A stretch of DNA of 64,000 nt. Origin: Agrypnia vestita (Eukaryota > Arthropoda > Insecta > Trichoptera > Phryganeidae). A model generated the notes under the pieces. That model had not been told where the DNA came from and ran no database searches. It saw only the letters and a program-made list of their open reading frames with translations. Both the position numbers and the translations under genes were made by a program. The DNA lies in assembly GCA_016648135.1 (NCBI GenBank), contig JADDOH010002568.1:1-64000 (forward strand), given 5' to 3'. Of the stretch, positions 52,801 to 63,823 are shown one piece after another; the stretch's first letter is position 1; each line of letters begins with the position of its first letter.

Positions 52801-54373
52801 ATCATCAGACGTTTTCTGTCCACTGCCGGATGAAGGCCTCCCCAAGTCTCCCACTGTTCTTTTTTTTATTTATATGCCTCCATTTAGTTAATTGTACAAT
52901 TTTATGATTTATATAATAATTATATTATATTTTATTCTGTGATGCGACATCTACATTCATTCTTGAACAAGTTGATATTTCTCTGTTTTTTAACACTCTC
53001 TGGTAGATTACTTTATTCCTTTGGTTCTTTGTAATATAAGTAGTTTTTTTTTGTATTTCTTTTCTTTCTATTTGAAATTTTTATTTCCGTTACATTTTTG
53101 TATTAGGTCCATGAAGTTTTTTTGGCATTCTATCATTTAAAATTTGGTGAAAATCATTGCGTTTAACTTTAGTCCTTATTTTACGGCGAGCTAATTAAGT
53201 AGAATGATTCTCGTCGCTCTATTTTTATGTCAAAATTTTTTATTTTATTTACTTGTTTCATTTAATTATATTAATTTCCCTCGATGACTGCATTCATCCA
53301 GTTACAAGTAAATGCTTCGAGCGATTTGGCTTCCCCATTGCTATTTAATTTTTTTAGTGTATTCATTAGCACTTGCCCGTTAAATTACCCGACATGGGTA
53401 GGTAATTAATTATTCTTGACAAAAAAAAATGTTCTCTTACGCATTTTACTATGGGTTCAAGCGACCCGTTGTGGGCAGTTTAAGGTTAACCCATCTCATT
53501 GGAGCAGGAAACCTAATTGACATCAATTAAAATCCCCCACAAAATATGCTTTATATATTTGTTGAACTACTTAAATATGTAAGTATTTCATTTACCATAA
53601 TTTGAGACAATTTACACGCAACAATAATCGGTGCGAAAGACAAACAAAACAACCCAGAAAATAAGCGTGCGTAATATAAAATAAGAATAAATTGAAAAAA
53701 TGTGAAGGAAGACGAAGAAATCAATGTCAAACACGACAAGACGCGATTTTCCTCCAAGGTCACGAAAATGAGAAAATATAAACAAAAATTACGTAAACAC
53801 AGTATTTTAGTCAATTCAATAATGCATATTAAGAGGTAGATCGCAAAACCCGTTCATATGTTAGACATAATATGAACCAGATTGTATGCTGCTTGCTGTG
53901 TATGCCCTTGCAAAAATTCCAAGGCGGCAAAACAAAACAAAACACGATCGCATACTTCAAATTCCGAACGCACATCTTGCGAAATTACTCACTTTCATGA
54001 CGCATTTTTTTCCGGGCGAATTTCCTCGAACTCGTGAAAACGGCTGAGTTAACATATTTCCCAATCTTTACCAGAAATAGGTGTTAATGTTAGTCAAGCC
54101 TTAAATGGATACGCGTTTAAATATAGTTCTCGAGATAATCTTTCCATCGAGATAAAAAACGCCCCTAATGAACAAAAAAATAATAAACAAGGTAGTTGGC
54201 ACGCGAAAACAAATCTCAATTGAGTTTTCTTAAATATAAATTTGTAAAGTATAAATTGATTCTCACAGAAAGTCGTTTTTTCTTTGATACAGAAATATAA
54301 ACATAAGTATAGTTGCATGATATATACGTTTGAAGAAATATTTGACATTTGATTTAAAGTAAAAATAACATAC
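52801..54373. other. intron 1 of vinculin (start), no other feature seen
   Basis: Immediately downstream of the vinculin splice donor on the minus strand. A+T-rich, with no second vinculin exon recognised in this stretch. Confidence 0.5.
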
Positions 54374-54430
54374 CTGCTGGGCGACAGGCTCCAAAATACT
54401 CTCGATGATCTTTGTGTGAAACACAGGCAT
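54374..54430 (-). CDS. Vinc: vinculin, first coding exon
   Basis: Vinculin links integrin and cadherin adhesion complexes to actin through talin/alpha-catenin binding by its N-terminal head. The minus strand from ATG at 54430 reads MPVFHTKIIESILEPVAQQ, matching the near-invariant start of vinculin heads in animals. The exon stops after a complete codon (phase 0) at GCAG|GTATGTTA, a good donor. The start is the first ATG after a stop-containing leader (CAGTTAAAATG). Vinculins are about 950-1070 residues, so almost all of the gene lies toward lower coordinates or beyond the window. No repeat interrupts this exon. I found no other exon, and no alternative family has this N-terminus. Confidence 0.9.
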
Positions 54431-54560
54431 TTTAACTGAAACTGCACAAAAACATCAATAACTAAAAACGAAAATAAAATAAGAATAACGATTTAATTTT
54501 ACATCCGATACGGACGCGACCAACTCTCGAAACTGACATAGAGTACTAGTGTTGCTGTTT
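54431..54560 (-). promoter_or_regulatory. vinculin 5' UTR and probable core promoter
   Basis: Upstream of the ATG, the minus strand has the arthropod initiator TCAGTT at 54536-54531 (+1 A at 54534), with GGATG 29 bases downstream resembling a DPE but one base off the usual spacing. A second TCAGTT lies just before the ATG. No TATA box. The leader would be about 104 nt if the first initiator is used. Confidence 0.45.
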
Positions 54561-54958
54561 ACGAACTTGACGTGCGTAACTTTTTTACTTCGATATTAAG
54601 CTTGGAGTACGAATACGAGAGGAAAGTAACCCAATATGTTTCCCCGGCAAAAGAAATAATACGTGAGTTTTGATATAATGTTGATTTGATTTTTAAGTCA
54701 TTATTTATGAATTATTTTTCGTCTTAAATCAAGGTTAACATATTGTTGTTCATTATTTCTGAGAATCAATAGTCTTTCCGTTGTCTTGTGCCGATTTTAC
54801 GCAGGAGTGAAGAAATTCTTTTGCTTTTTAGCATTCCGCTAAACGTCTACCGAGAAAATGCTGTTTTTTTTAAATTCTATCTTGAAGGTGATTAAGAAAA
54901 GAAATTTCTTGAAATAATCGTATAATATATTACAGTCCATCCGCGATCACTATTTATA

Positions 54959-55101
54959 CAGTAGCCGGCAAACATCTTGAAATTTTACGGCGTAGTGGGG
55001 GGAAGTTTGCGCATGTACCATTCCACCAAAGAGACCCAAATTTTGTCTTCTGCGCATTCCCCCACTACGCCAAAGAATTTCAAGAAGTTTGCCGGCAACT
55101 G
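54959..55101. mobile_element. Tc1/mariner-like hairpin MITE
   Basis: 143 bp: CAGTAGCCGGCAAACATCTT ... and the complement of AAGTTTGCCGGCAACTG, arms of about 45 bp including GGCGTAGTGGGGG / CCCCCACTACGCC. TA flanks both sides (54957-54958, 55102-55103). It lies about 420 bp upstream of the predicted vinculin start site. Confidence 0.85.
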
Positions 55102-55435
55102 TAACAACATTTTCAATTTTTATTTTAAACATACTAAGGAAGCTCAAATAAAAACATATTATATGTAAATTGTGTGAAACTGAAAATATTAAATTACATA
55201 ATTTTTAATAATTTAAACAATTCCTACGATTATTTCTTAAATCACCATCGCCAGTCACTCCACCATCGCGAGTCACTCCATCCTAAAAATAATTTAGGTA
55301 GGTCCCTGTGTATTTACTTAAATGGCAATATTTTGGCCCACTTTTGACAGCCACCGACGGAGGCAAAATCAAAAATTTTACTTCTTCTTCAAATACAGTA
55401 ATTTATTTTGTGGTGACATAATTATAATTTATATA

Positions 55436-55775
55436 AATTAACTTTGTAAACACCACTTATTTATTGAAAAAATTCAACATGTTCCGAAGCCTTTCACTCT
55501 TTCTTATTTCCAAAATTTCTAATTTAACTAAATAGTAAATTGAATGTTATAAATAATCAGGTCCTTTTTGCAAATAGTCATCTTTTAAATTTATTTTCAT
55601 GTTAAGTAGGTACTTTATTTTATCGTTTTCCATATATAACTTTTTAATATTTTGACCTATACTTCGATTTTTAAATTTTATTTTTGTTATCCTGACGAAG
55701 AAGCCATTGGCTTTGAAACATGTTGAATTTTTTCAATAAATAAGTGGTGTTTATAAAGTTAATTTATATTAATTA
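55436..55775. repeat. inverted pair of Penelope-like tails
   Basis: The right arm (55691-55775) reads CCTGACGAAGAAGCCATTGG then CTTTGAAACATGTTGAATTT and AATAAGTGGTGTTTATAAAG. The left arm (55436-55490) is its reverse complement from the AAACACCACTTATTTATTGA word to CATGTTCCGAAGCC. The right arm has a hammerhead-like core: CTGACGA (55692-55698), helix II AAGCC / GGCTT (55701-55705, 55709-55713), GAAAC, loop AT, GTT. Helix I is weak (2 pairs). Confidence 0.65.
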
Positions 55776-55983
55776 AAAATCAAAAATGTTAGTTTATTTT
55801 AGCTAATTTTTATAAACAGCATTGCAATGTTGCTGAAACGTTATCGAGGTTTGAATAAATTGTTGATATGCTGTATTGATTGTATATTCAAAACAATCTA
55901 AACACTATTTACTCTGAAACCATTTACACAATTGTTATTGCAGCAGCAGGTCTAAAAAGTGTTATTTATTTATCTTAATATGT

Positions 55984-56236
55984 GGGGTATAAAAGCAAAG
56001 GCAGGAATATTCAAAAAATTAAAAAAATGTTTTGAATGCCGTCACCGAGGATTACTAATTTAAAACTTACTGAATTCTCTATTTAAAGTACCTATCCCTT
56101 GTAAAATCATGTTTCCTCTATATTTATAGGCTATGTTACCTATAAAATCTCGAATTCAGTATGTACATTAAAAATTAGTAATCCTCGATCAATCAATTTT
56201 TTTCGGATATTGTTGTTTTTGCTTTTATACCAAACA
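55984..56236. mobile_element. fold-back MITE with GGTATAAAAGCAAA ends
   Basis: The left end GGGGTATAAAAGCAAA and right end TTTGCTTTTATACC are complementary, and internally CGAGGATTACTAATTT / AATTAGTAATCCTCG pairs as a second stem. Another GTGGGGTATAAAATCAAA is at 39908. Confidence 0.7.
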
Positions 56237-56885
56237 TATAATATATTTTATTAGGTTCCGGTTGTTTGATCGTTGGTATTATTGATATAGTTAAGCAAAA
56301 ATAATAGATTTCTTATGAAAACGGGTTGTTTGGTGGAAAACGCAGAAGTCTATGTTTTTAATTGAACTATTATTACCATTTCCACTGATCAAAGAATGGC
56401 CCTAAAACATTTGTTATAACATTAAATTTATTTTGAATTGCCAGTTTATTTTTATTTCAGAGCATGCTTTCCATTATGATAGTATTCACCGGTTAAAAAT
56501 AGAATTAAATATGCATTTTCTTATTTTGAAATTGTCTCAGGATAGAGTGACATTTTTTTAAAATTATTTTATTTTTATTTAGAAAAAGTTACAAGAGACC
56601 CGATTTACCAGTCACCGATACAATCAGGTACAAATACAGATAAAAAACCATATAACCGGTTAAAATTACGGTTTGGTAAATTACTAACAAAAGGGGGCCA
56701 AAAAATGTATACACACTTTGATAGTTATTATTATTCCTAGATTTTTCGTCAAGTTGAATCGAATTATGGCAACAATGCATACCATGATGTTATCTCAGAG
56801 GGCACTTACTATTACTTACATACTGCGGGGGTAGACAGAGGATAGAGCACCACACCTTTCTATCCTGACACGCTACTCTTGCCTC

Positions 56886-57100
56886 ATCCATGTTTATGTT
56901 TATGTTTGTGATGAATACAACACCGTTTTTGCTTCAAGGGCGCATTACAGAAGTGACATCCCGAATAGGTAAGTTTTTAGGCTCTTCTTGAAAGATTCCT
57001 GATTTTCCGTAGAACACTGGTGGCAGCTGGGCCCGCATTGCTGAAAATACATTCCGCAAACTTGGTGGCTCCAGATCTCCTTCGTTCACTTTCGTATATC
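56886..57100 (-). pseudogene. L2/CR1-like LINE 3' end nested in RTE-like LINE
   Basis: The minus strand gives GGAGCCACCAAGTTTGCGGA, GCGGGCCCAGCTGCCACCAG and a (CATAAA)n tail, matching the copy at 22720-23030. It interrupts the RTE-like blocks on both sides, so it is the younger of the two. Confidence 0.75.
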
Positions 57101-57351
57101 TTCGCATGAAAGCTATTGTTAACAGGAACTTATTGTTAACTTCCAACCTGGTCATGCCACATCTTCCTCTATCCGGTCAACACTTGCACCGTATTACCGT
57201 CTTTCCTTGCCATTCTTTCCTCATTCATTCGCTCGACATTCCCGAACCACAGCGACCCATTTTTAATTCTATTCGTCATGCTTTCATCCGCTTTATATTC
57301 TTTCCTAATTTATTCTAATCATAAATGGATTTGGCACACATGCGTCTAGTC

Positions 57352-57969
57352 CAAGGCTGCCCAATCTTTTAAACAATCGGGCAAAATTGACGATTCAAAA
57401 CTCACTGGCAGGCCTCTGGCCACTGATGGTTCCTATTTTTATTACTTTTGTTAACAATTTATATTTTGCCTTTATTATTAAGGTATAGTGCAACAAAAGA
57501 AATGCAATATTATGATATTGTTGTTTATTAAAATAATAAAATAAATAGCATCTTCTGCCAAATAAAGAAACAAAATTAAAAAATGTAAATCTAAATAATT
57601 GGTACAATTAATGTGATTTATGAAATTGTTTCTATTTTAATAATTCTATGTTAGGCGTCAGATCAGATGTTGACAGTAACAACAAATCAGAAATATTTTG
57701 CTCAGTTAGAGATGTGCGATAATTATTTTTTATATAATTAAGATTTGAAAACGTCTTTTCACAAACATATGTTTATCCAAAACTACTTAATAATTGAAAG
57801 GCCAACTCAGTTATTGCAGGAAAGTCTTCTTTTGGCACCAATTTCCAGAAATTCTTCCGAAGGCTTGACATTTTTTCAACATGGCAGAAATTTTAATACT
57901 GACGCGGGCCATTTATAATGCGTTTGCGGACCACATTGTGGCTCACAGGCTTGGGGTTGGGCAGCCTTG
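57352..57969 (-). mobile_element. hAT element with transposase C-terminal remnant
   Basis: 618 bp, inverted ends CAAGGCTGCCCAA / TTGGGCAGCCTTG, flanked by GTCTAGTC (57344-57351) and GTCTAGGC (57970-57977), an 8-bp duplication with one mismatch. The minus strand (about 57650-57880) encodes FWKLVPKEDFPAITELAFQL, then a stop, TYVCEKTFSNLNYIKNNYRT and LTEQNISDLLLLSTSD. This is the hAT C-terminal dimerisation region of the type seen in GTF2IRD2/ZBED5-related transposases. The catalytic and BED parts are deleted, and one stop interrupts the frame. Confidence 0.85.
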
Positions 57970-58364
57970 GTCTAGGCGATCTCATTTCCAATGCTTTCCG
58001 TTTACTTTCGCTTCTCTTCTGTCAACTCCAGGCCTTACTCCTATGTATCAGTGTTGGTTCCAGAATTCCAGTGTGTACCGCTAATCTTGCCTCGCTTGCT
58101 ATTATTACTCTCGTTAATGATAACATCATCATGTGACTGACAGAACCCCCCAAACGATATTGCAAGTTATTATTTCAGAAACAAGATCTTTTAAAGTTGT
58201 GGTTAAATTTGAGGATTTTGTTGAAGTGTAACGACAATGAAAATGGGAGCATGCAATAGAATACAAGCTTAACGTTTGTGACATTTGTGAAGTGTTTGGA
58301 ACCCACAGTACCATGTGTGAAGCGGACAAGGGAAGATCTGAGCAGCATCCATACCATGCAACTT

Positions 58365-58445
58365 AAGTTTCCTTCGCACTCCTAATTTAACACCGCTGGA
58401 CTTTCATCTATAAGAAATCCTGAAGAATGTTGTGTACTGTAAAAA
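58365..58445 (+). pseudogene. Tc1/mariner-type transposase scrap
   Basis: RTPNLTPLDFHL, a stop, then EILKNVVYCKKPA corresponds to the SPDLTPLDFFLWG.LK..VY...P block that holds the third catalytic residue in IS630/Tc1/mariner transposases. Nothing upstream is recognisable. Confidence 0.5.
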
Positions 58446-58611
58446 ACCAGCTACGAGCCTTGCTTCAGGGAGAAATTGAAGCGGCACATGCATGAGTCTC
58501 ACTGGCACAAGGCAAATGTTGCTGAAACAGTAATTATACATATCTAGACACTCGTGATAAGCTTTGAGCACTTGTAAATAAATTGTTATATAAATTTAAT
58601 AAATAAACTAA

Positions 58612-58800
58612 CAATGTTGAGTCAGATTTTGCAAAACATTTAATAGAATATGACCATACATTTAATATTAATACAGGTTTAAAAATTTTACTTATTATAA
58701 GATCCCACAAATAAATAATCTAGAAATACTTGAAATTAGGAAAAGTGTTAATATTAATTCAAATATAATAAATAACCGACTCCCCTCCCCCCTCCCTTCA
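58612..58800 (+). pseudogene. Penelope-like element, 3' coding end
   Basis: SDFAKHLIEYDHTFNINTGL followed, with stops, by NNLEILEIRKSVNINSNIIN aligns with the ANHIIENNHTF and NNLETLEIHKNI segments of the 45.3-kb copy. It lies after the GIY-YIG domain. C-rich sequence (CTCCCCTCCCCCCTCCC) follows, as in the other copies' 3' UTRs. Confidence 0.6.
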
Positions 58801-60878
58801 CCATCACCAACACCATAACACACTTGCACGGTTTATCTTTTTCGATTTTTGCACACAAACAATCCTTCAGAACATTGTTCTCAAAGTGGTGAAAACAAAG
58901 TGATTTGTGTTTTATTTTAATAATAATGTTCATTCAGAAGAAAAAATATTCTTCGAACAATAAATTTTATCACAAATTTAAGGATGAATTGGGCCAGGAA
59001 GTATTTAAGTAAAAGTCTTTTAAGTTTTTTTTATAATTTATTACAATGTAGCGTAGGCGTCTCATGTGTACATAGGTACTTAAAAACTAATTAAAATAGC
59101 CGTTAGTTTACTAACATACTTAAAAAATAAACTTTTCATTGATTCCATTTAAAGTCATCTCAAAATTTATTCGGTAATCTTGCAACGCTTATTAGCAGAC
59201 GTGCTGAAAAATCTTAATCTATCCGTCGCGCATTTACCACATATTGATAAATTTCCAAATTATCAAACCGTTAAGAAATCTCTACAATACTTTTAATAAA
59301 TGCAACCACACAATTATCCGATATACTTTTTTATTCATCACTGGAATATTCTATCGATAAAGCCCGTGAAAAATAATATGGAATGCAAAGGTTACAACTC
59401 TGAGATGTGATGCCGGTGACGGATGTTGTGTACCCCGTGGACCGCAAGGCGCACAAATGTCTCTTTCTTCAAAGAATTAACGCCTAACAATAGATATGAA
59501 ACGCAGAAAAAGAATTGTTGAATTTCATTTCATTTATATATTGAGACTTCATTATGATACTGTCAAGATTATTGACACATATTTTATCATTATTAATGTT
59601 TCACATAAGCAATACATATAATATTCAACAAATCTATTATAAATTAGAATACATTTACCGTAAATACTCATTTATAATTCAAGGGATGTTTTTTGACGAA
59701 CAATTTAGAAGTTTCCTATTTTTTTTTTTAATGAATGGAAATGAAAATCATAATTAAGATATCTCAAAAACTAACAAAGTCATAGAATTTTAAATTTACG
59801 TTTTGCATGAATAATTTTGTACCGTCCGGTGGACTAGCATGACGTCATCTCTCATACACAGTGTAGACGTCACAGGCTAGTTGGAAGTCAATTATTCCAA
59901 GCTAAAATACACTGTCTTTAATATTCTTTTTCTCTGTTATTTATTGACAGATTCGAACAATTTTTTCACTGCTTTATTAGTTTTCATCTATAATTTAATT
60001 CCATTAAGTTAAATATAGTATTATCAACATCGTGAATCTTCTCCATTATGAAATACATATGCTATGACTTGTGGATGAGTTGAGGGTAAAACTTAGGGCT
60101 TTGCAATTCTTTGAGATTTGCAATTTTGTCAGATCTTACCTAGCAGCAAGTATATGATATTCAGTTTCTGTGTGTACCCATAAGCACACTAGCACTAAGC
60201 ATTTAGTGTGCATTTTAAAATAAAGTTTACGACTAAAATTTCTCAACATATGCTTGAGTATACACGGTAATATGCTTTTGAATGTGACGCTGTGGGTGTC
60301 ATCTATGATAGCGGTTCAGTCTTGTCCTGTCCTTGTCAGAAAGAGCAATGAAGCTCTCAATAAACACGTAATCGCAAATCACAATCGGGGGAAAACCTGA
60401 AAGATGATGATCTCTTACGAGATCAGGATCCTCTTAAAATGGCACGACCAACATGGCTCAAGATCGAGAAAAATAGAGACGTATTGTGCACCAAGTTACA
60501 GATAGACCAGGGGACCACGATGGTTAGCTTGAACACATAATGAAGAAAAATAATAAATTATAATATCTCACAATTTTTACTGCGATTTTGTTATTACAGT
60601 AAAATATATACCAAATTAATTTTAACATACGTAGTGTCTATTGACGCAGACTCTTATTTTATACATTTAAATATGGTTTCAATATCATTCTCTTTAGCTA
60701 AAAGTCTTGACATACCAAAATAGCATTTTTATGTTGAATGCACATAAAAATATACTCCTTTGATATGTTTATTTGTTAATACAAAATGCATCAAACCATT
60801 TATCACTCTGTTTAATCTATTACTTGATTTAAATCTCATCATACCGGAATAAATAAAGGAATAAATCTAATATTGCTA
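58801..60878. other. no gene seen
   Basis: A+T-rich. Isolated short frames (59554-59757) lack motifs. No repeat ends recognised. Confidence 0.45.
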
Positions 60879-61681
60879 CAGTAGACTCTCAGTTATCCGG
60901 GGTCGCATTTACCGGGTTACGGAACAAAAACGTAGTGATAAAATAACTCTTAATATAAAATTAAAATATTCATATTATACCACAAAGTAACTGCCATAGA
61001 TATTAGTTATAAAAAAGTATTTGTGGTAACAATTATTAATGAAAATACTAATCTTTGTATTTTTCCACTAGTTTTCAGATGTTTCAGATGTTTCAGAAAC
61101 CTCCGGTTCATTTATCAGGTGTGTGTGGAAGTGAATATCTAGTCTATGGGTGGAGGGGGTATCTAGTTGGCGGGAGGGAAATATGGTAAAATGCAGGGTT
61201 GTATTTGATTATCAATGACATTGTTTTGTGTATTTTATGAATTTCAAATGTTTCAAAATTGTTTTTTTTAATCCATATGTCTGTTTATGTAGGATGTGTA
61301 TATTTGTATTATTGAATGTATGGATGTTTTCTATAATATGGTTAGCATATGCTGAAATGTTATTATTACTGAGGCAACTTTTATGTTCTTTGATTCTAGT
61401 TTTATTGATCTGTCCGTACATACACTGCAATCCCCACATCTAATTTGTTAACCCCACTGCTGAGTGATTTGTTACAATTTTTGTTATTTTTTAATTGTTT
61501 TTCAATTGAATTGTCCGTGTATCACAGTGTTTGTTGTGTTAAATCAATATATCCAGTTCAGAAAAAACAATTCTTAGATGACTTACACATTTTTAATTAT
61601 TAATTTTTGCTTCAAAACATTTCCTATTTTTTTAGACGAGTTATTGGAGGTTTTTAACTTGGATACTTGAGTGTCTACTGT
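60879..61681. mobile_element. pogo/Tigger-like element hosting a Penelope fragment
   Basis: 803 bp. The left end CAGTAGACTCTCAGTTATCC and the complement of the right end, CAGTAGACACTCAAGTATCC, are inverted repeats flanked by TA (60877-60878, 61682-61683). CAGT(A/G)GA.CTC...TATCC ends with TA duplication are typical of pogo/Tigger elements. The interior is largely a minus-strand Penelope-like fragment (61060-61560), so the DNA element is non-autonomous and served as a target. Confidence 0.75.
61075..61560 (-). pseudogene. Penelope-like GIY-YIG fragment with broken hammerhead
   Basis: Minus strand: NTDNSIEKQLKNNKN-type text near 61500, LSSGVNKLDVGI with lost motifs, RIKEHKSCLSNNNIS, AYANHIIENIHTFNNTNIHI and LKHLKFIKYTKQ. 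Downstream at 61120-61085, CTGATAAATGAACC then GGAGGTTTCTGAAAC is a hammerhead core with G8 lost (CTGATAA). The order endonuclease then hammerhead repeats that at 44-45 kb. Closest to the 45.3-kb copy. Confidence 0.7.
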
Positions 61682-61889
61682 AGTTTAAAAAAATATATTT
61701 AATAATGTGTAATAATAATTAGAAGCATGGAACAGACATCCATGTCATTAATGCTACAAATCAATTCAAAGCTCGAATGGATTCTCATTCGGTGAGAAGA
61801 AAAGATTGATTTATCATGAAATAAAATACGAACATCAGCAGAATGTTGCCTGCTCATTTACTAATAATAATGTATGTGATATAACTTAT

Positions 61890-62311
61890 AATAGGCAAGA
61901 TGACAGTATTAAAGAATAAGTGATTTTAGAGAAGAAAATATTTTGAAGGGCTTCTAATAAATGATCCAGTTTTAATATACACATTGAGATTAATAAGATT
62001 TTCAATAAAATAAAATTGTGCAATCCGCCATTTTAACTGAAACACCGGTCAGAGCGAATGATGTCACGCCTCAGTACCCATCACCGTGTCTTTGAACCGT
62101 TGCCATGGACACAATGCAATGTTTACTGAGGCTTGACGTCACGTAGATGAAATGACAGCTGCGGGCGTTGCGCAAAATTAAAAATATGTAGATGAAAATG
62201 CAATTATTTGCGTAAAAACTTAGTTTATTTCTGACATAATGTTATTTTCGGTAATAGTAGACGTGTTCCTACAATATATAATGTAATTTCAAAATCTGTC
62301 ATCATGCCTAT
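61890..62311 (+). mobile_element. MITE family A, copy 4, complete
   Basis: From AATAGGCAAGATGACAG to CTGTCATCATGCCTAT, 422 bp. One CRE-like site has decayed (GATGTCACG) and the second is intact (TTGACGTCACG). Confidence 0.85.
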
Positions 62312-63823
62312 AATGAATAAGTACATATTTGATTTCATTCAAACTGCAATATCTCATAACCATGTTTTTGCATCAACTCACGTACCAATTACATATATAT
62401 AAACAAACGTCTGACATTTTGTACTTAGGTTAAAACTACATGCGACAGCGTGTAGTCATGTTAAGCTCACACATTTCCACGGTGTTTTATATAATAAGTA
62501 CATATTGTATTTTAGCCTATTTACATTTTTTTTTTGATTGTATGAACGGCAACATTGATATATATTTGTTTTTATGGACAACAACATTAATATTAATGGA
62601 CAATGAGTTTTGTATGCACATAGACAAAATAAACATCTAATAAAATATCTTTCGTTTTGAAGATTCTTAAATATGTCTTTAAGAAACATCCGTTAATACT
62701 ATGAATGGGTCAAAGATATCTACGGCAGACCTAACACTCTTTGTAGGTATTTTAAGCGCACAACATATTTATACGTAGTTTAGTTTTTACCATTTTTAAA
62801 ATATACACAGCTTTGTCTAGTTTTGGTTGCATCAAATATTGTTAGTATCAAATATAAATACAAAGGATTGTGATCCCGGGTGGCGATCGACTGATTTCTT
62901 TGATGACATTCAGATAGCCAGAAGCATCTATGGTCGTCTGTACATATATTTGATATTGACCATACATTTCTCACAATTCTAATGAGTAAGGAACATAGTT
63001 TTTTAAAATACTGTTAATCTACGTATTGCTAAATTATTTAAAAGGTTTTATTGTACTACAGGCTAGGATTAAATTAATCTAAAAACTGATACAAATAGTA
63101 TAATGCAATGTATTTACGGTATCTAAAAATTTTGTGGTGTCAATGCTTTTATTTTTTTTATTATCATAATATATAAAGTTCTATTACAAGTTAACAAGAG
63201 TACAATATAAGGGTAAAATGTTCAACAGTGAGCCACCAATGATAACCTTAAAATTTTATGTGTCGTGCGTTTTGGTAATTTTTTTGTTAACAATCTTTGT
63301 CAACATTGTGAGGGATGTTAACATTTTATCTATATATTAGTCTTCTTTACTTATACCAGAACTGTGGTATTAGTAAAGAATATAAATGTGCAATAATTCA
63401 AAATTTTGCTGAAATGTGCTCAAGGATTCTGAGTCTAAATACTCAAATATATCTAGAGTCTACATAATATGTAATAAGTATACAATCTTTCATAGTCTCC
63501 GAATCATGGAATAAGAGTCATTTTCAGAAGTAAAATTGAGGCTCACTCTTGCGCATCTCACCCAACTTTATTAAATAACGATGGATAGCTTGAAAAATAC
63601 AATAATGAAATTCAATATCTATGAAAATAAATTTCTGAAATTATTTTTTTAACATTTACTGTTGCTTATTGCCAAAGCTCTAGCGCGCGTACATTTTATT
63701 TATTTTTTTATACATATTGTGTCTAAAATATATTTTGATAATAAAAACAAAGTCTTCGTAACAAACGAAGTTTCATTTTCTCAAAATTGATAAATAATTG
63801 TAACTTTTTGATAAAGCTCGGTC
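62312..63823. other. no gene seen
   Basis: A+T-rich with only short random frames. Confidence 0.45.

Larger units (their letters stand above)
56820..58110 (-). pseudogene. RTE-like LINE fragment split by two insertions
   Basis: The plus strand matches the inverse of the LINE at 21363-21975 in three blocks: GGGGTAGACAGAGGATAGAG to CTTGCCTCATCC (56828-56885), GAACCACAGCGACCCATTTT and TAAATGGATTTGGCACACAT (57100-57343), and CTCATTTCCAATGC to CCTATGTATCAGTGTT (57978-58060). The gaps are filled by an L2-like LINE end (56886-57100) and a hAT element (57352-57969). It is decayed and non-functional. Confidence 0.75.
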
